Positions 5,679-7,208 of a stretch of DNA of 7,208 nucleotides are shown here, piece after piece. The stretch is from the NCBI GenBank assembly GCA_937903315.1, contig CALCZO010000176.1:1-7208 (forward strand), given 5' to 3'. Position 1 is the first letter of the stretch, and the number at the start of each line of letters is the position of its first letter. Source of the DNA: an uncultured Alphaproteobacteria bacterium. GTDB lineage: Bacteria > Pseudomonadota > Alphaproteobacteria > Rhizobiales > Beijerinckiaceae. Both the position numbers and the translations under genes were made by a program. The notes below the pieces were generated by a model that was not told the DNA's origin, did no database searches, and saw only the letters and a list, made by a program, of their open reading frames with translations.

Positions 5679-6626
5679 TCACGCCTTCTCGACAGGTTTG
5701 CGGGGGGCCGCCTTCTTGTGGGCTTTCAGCGCGGCGAGCCGGTCGTCGCGCCAGCGCGACAGGGCAGCGACACGCTCGGGCGACTGGACACCCGGCCATT
5801 CGGCCATGATCGCGGCGACGGTTGCGGGGCCGAACGGATCGCCGCGCGAGGATTCCCGCGCCGTGCCGGCGAGCGAGGCACCGTAGCGGGCGCAGTAATC
5901 GGGGATACCGCCCGGCGCGTTGAGTTCGATCGTCTCGAACGGCCCCATGAAAGACCAGCGCAGGCCCAGCCCGTCGCGGATGGTCTTGTCGACGTCCTCG
6001 GCGCTGGCCACCCCTTCGCCGACCATGCGGAAGGCCTCGGCCAGCAGCACGGCCTGCAGGCGGTTGAGCACGAAGCCCTCCACCTCCTTGCGCAGGGTGA
6101 TCGGCACCTGACCGGCGGCCTCATACAGGACCTTGGCGCGTTCGACGACGGCGGGGTCAGTCCACGGTGCGGGGCAGAGTTCGACGATCGGCACCAGATG
6201 CGGCGGGTTGACGGGATGGGCGACGAGGCAGCGGGCGCGGCCGGCCAGCCCTTCGGTGAAGCGCGAGGCCATGATGTAGGAGGTTGACGACGCAAGGATG
6301 GTCGAAGGCGCCGTCAGCCGGTCCATTTCAGCGAACAGGGCGGTTTTCGCCTCGATCGTCTCCGGGCCGTTCTCCTGCACCAGATCAACACCATCGAGCA
6401 CATCAGCCAGCCCCGCAGCAACACGGATGCGGGCCAGCGACCCCGCCGGATCCTCGACCAGGCCATAGCCGGCGAGTTCTGCCAGGTTGCGGCCGATATG
6501 GTCGCGGGCGGCCTCAGCAGCGCCGGGCTGGACATCGTGCAGCGCGACCTCGAACCCATGACTGGAAAACACGGTGGCCCAGGCGCGGCCGATCAGACCT
6601 GAACCGACGATGGCAATACGTGGCAT
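5679..6626 (-). CDS. 3-hydroxyacyl dehydrogenase of the lambda-crystallin/L-gulonate dehydrogenase (CRYL1) type
   Basis: The 315-residue NAD-dependent protein begins with the Rossmann glycine motif VGSGLIGRAW (7-16), with Asp31 at the end of the second strand suggesting NAD over NADP. SSTS (113-116) and the catalytic His137 in AHPVNPPH (136-143), together with Glu149, form the family active site. VEGFVLNRLQ leads the C-terminal helical domain. The NPPH-type segment, one HAD domain pair and a C-terminal WRD segment resemble CRYL1 (L-gulonate 3-dehydrogenase) and L-carnitine dehydrogenase more than FadB-type enzymes, so the substrate may be a free 3-hydroxy acid or a small CoA ester. The tail is rich in Lys, Pro and Ala. 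Its Shine-Dalgarno (AAGGA, complement of 6636-6640) overlaps the livF stop. It lies directly before the BKACE gene, fitting consecutive oxidation and cleavage. Confidence 0.9.
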   Translation of the reverse strand: MPRIAIVGSGLIGRAWATVFSSHGFEVALHDVQPGAAEAARDHIGRNLAELAGYGLVEDPAGSLARIRVAAGLADVLDGVDLVQENGPETIEAKTALFAEMDRLTAPSTILASSTSYIMASRFTEGLAGRARCLVAHPVNPPHLVPIVELCPAPWTDPAVVERAKVLYEAAGQVPITLRKEVEGFVLNRLQAVLLAEAFRMVGEGVASAEDVDKTIRDGLGLRWSFMGPFETIELNAPGGIPDYCARYGASLAGTARESSRGDPFGPATVAAIMAEWPGVQSPERVAALSRWRDDRLAALKAHKKAAPRKPVEKA

Positions 6627-6638
6627 GCTGACATTTCC

Positions 6639-7208
6639 TTACAGCCAAAGAACCTTGCGGCGCAGATCGAGGTCCTGTGCCAGATCGCGCGAGGGGCCGG
6701 TATGCTGCACCTCGCCGCGTTCGAGCACGACCGTCCGGTCCGACAGCGCCAGCGCCAGATCGAGATGGTGATCGACGATGAGGATGGCGATGTCCTGCCT
6801 CAGCTTGTCGAACGCCTCGAACAGTTCCTCCACAACCGCCGGGGCAAGACCCTCGAACGGCTCGTCGAGGAGCAGCACGCGGGTATCGCCCGACAGCGCG
6901 CGGGCGACCGCGACCATCTGCTGCTCGCCGCCCGAGAGATAGTCTGCCGGCGAATGCCAGCGTTCCTTGATACGGGGGAAGACCGAGAAGATCCTGTCCT
7001 CGTCCCAATGCGTGCCCTCGCCGGTGATGCGGCGCAGGCGTCCGAGTTCCATGTTGTCCTTGACGCTCATCCCGGCAAACAGGCCGCGCCCCTGGGGGAC
7101 GTAGGCGACGCCGGCGCGCGCGATGGCGGCCGAGGGCAGGCGGGCAATGTCCCGGCCCGAAAGCTGGATGTCGCCGGCAGCAGGGGGGGCGATGCCGGTG
7201 ATGGTCTT
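6639..7208 (-). CDS. livF: Branched-chain-type ABC transporter ATP-binding protein LivF (5' end outside window)
   Basis: The reading frame runs off the right edge; 189 C-terminal residues are visible of about 235. The first visible residues correspond to just after the Walker A lysine loop, which lies outside. The Q-loop YVPQGRGLF is at visible residues 36-44, the signature LSGGEQQ at 91-97, Walker B VLLLDEP with the EGLAP segment typical of LivF at 111-122, and the switch segment IVDHH at 144-148. An internal ATG at 7070 is not the true start because homology continues upstream of it. LivF pairs with LivG, LivH/M permeases and a periplasmic binding protein to import branched amino acids or, in catabolic clusters, aromatic acids. 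Here the cargo is likely 2-aminobenzoate or a relative, inferred from neighbours. The other liv genes are probably beyond the right edge. Confidence 0.93.
   Translation of the reverse strand, partial: KTITGIAPPAAGDIQLSGRDIARLPSAAIARAGVAYVPQGRGLFAGMSVKDNMELGRLRRITGEGTHWDEDRIFSVFPRIKERWHSPADYLSGGEQQMVAVARALSGDTRVLLLDEPFEGLAPAVVEELFEAFDKLRQDIAILIVDHHLDLALALSDRTVVLERGEVQHTGPSRDLAQDLDLRRKVLWL

Noticed and set aside
4763..5809. 348-codon open frame on the plus strand opposite BKACE and the dehydrogenase
   Set aside because: It has antisense composition, crosses the boundary of two well-supported genes, and shows no motif or good ribosome-binding site.
7183..7189. Run of seven G in livF as a possible frameshift or phase-variable tract
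   Set aside because: The LivF reading frame is continuous across it, with recognisable family sequence on both sides, so nothing indicates a frameshift.
7070..7208. Internal ATG at 7070 as the start of a short LivF
   Set aside because: The frame continues upstream with Q-loop and LivF-like sequence to the window edge, so the gene is simply cut by the window.

Overview
The window is GC-rich, densely coded bacterial DNA. Spacers are short or absent, stops and starts overlap by 4 bases, and Shine-Dalgarno sequences are clear. Content and style suggest a metabolically versatile proteobacterium, possibly an alphaproteobacterium, but no rRNA or other taxonomic marker is present. It looks like a chromosomal catabolic cluster. 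No tRNA, rRNA, IS element, CRISPR array or origin was found.

Left edge (1-189): a leader region with a possible -10 hexamer at 2-7, a perfect 7-bp inverted repeat at 14-36, and a 46-codon ORF (53-193) with its own Shine-Dalgarno. This peptide resembles the first ~45 residues of the FAD monooxygenase domain of 2-aminobenzoyl-CoA monooxygenase/reductase and salicylyl-CoA 5-hydroxylase. Its dinucleotide-binding glycine motif is altered and the rest of the protein is missing. It ends inside the GTG start of the next gene.

Plus-strand operon (190-4735): a MarR-type regulator, a crotonase-family protein, an acyl-CoA dehydrogenase, an aryl-CoA ligase of the benzoate/2-aminobenzoate type, and a RidA-like protein. 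Minus-strand operon (7208 to 4745, entering from the right edge): a LivF-type ABC transporter ATPase (partial), a CRYL1-type 3-hydroxyacyl dehydrogenase, and a BKACE (DUF849) beta-keto acid cleavage enzyme. The two operons converge with only 9 bases between stops, over a perfect 8-bp hairpin at 4740-4760.

Taken together, the gene set matches the aerobic CoA-thioester pathway for 2-aminobenzoate (anthranilate) described in Azoarcus evansii: uptake by a branched-chain-type ABC transporter, activation to 2-aminobenzoyl-CoA, dearomatisation by the monooxygenase/reductase, loss of the amino group, ring opening, and beta-oxidation-like steps. The key dearomatising enzyme is not present intact here; only the possible fragment at the left edge hints at it. 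The most notable points are that fragment, a RidA protein lacking the catalytic arginine, a crotonase lacking both hydratase glutamates but carrying an aspartate at the MenB/BadI-like position, and the pairing of BKACE with a CRYL1-type dehydrogenase as a possible lower-pathway module.
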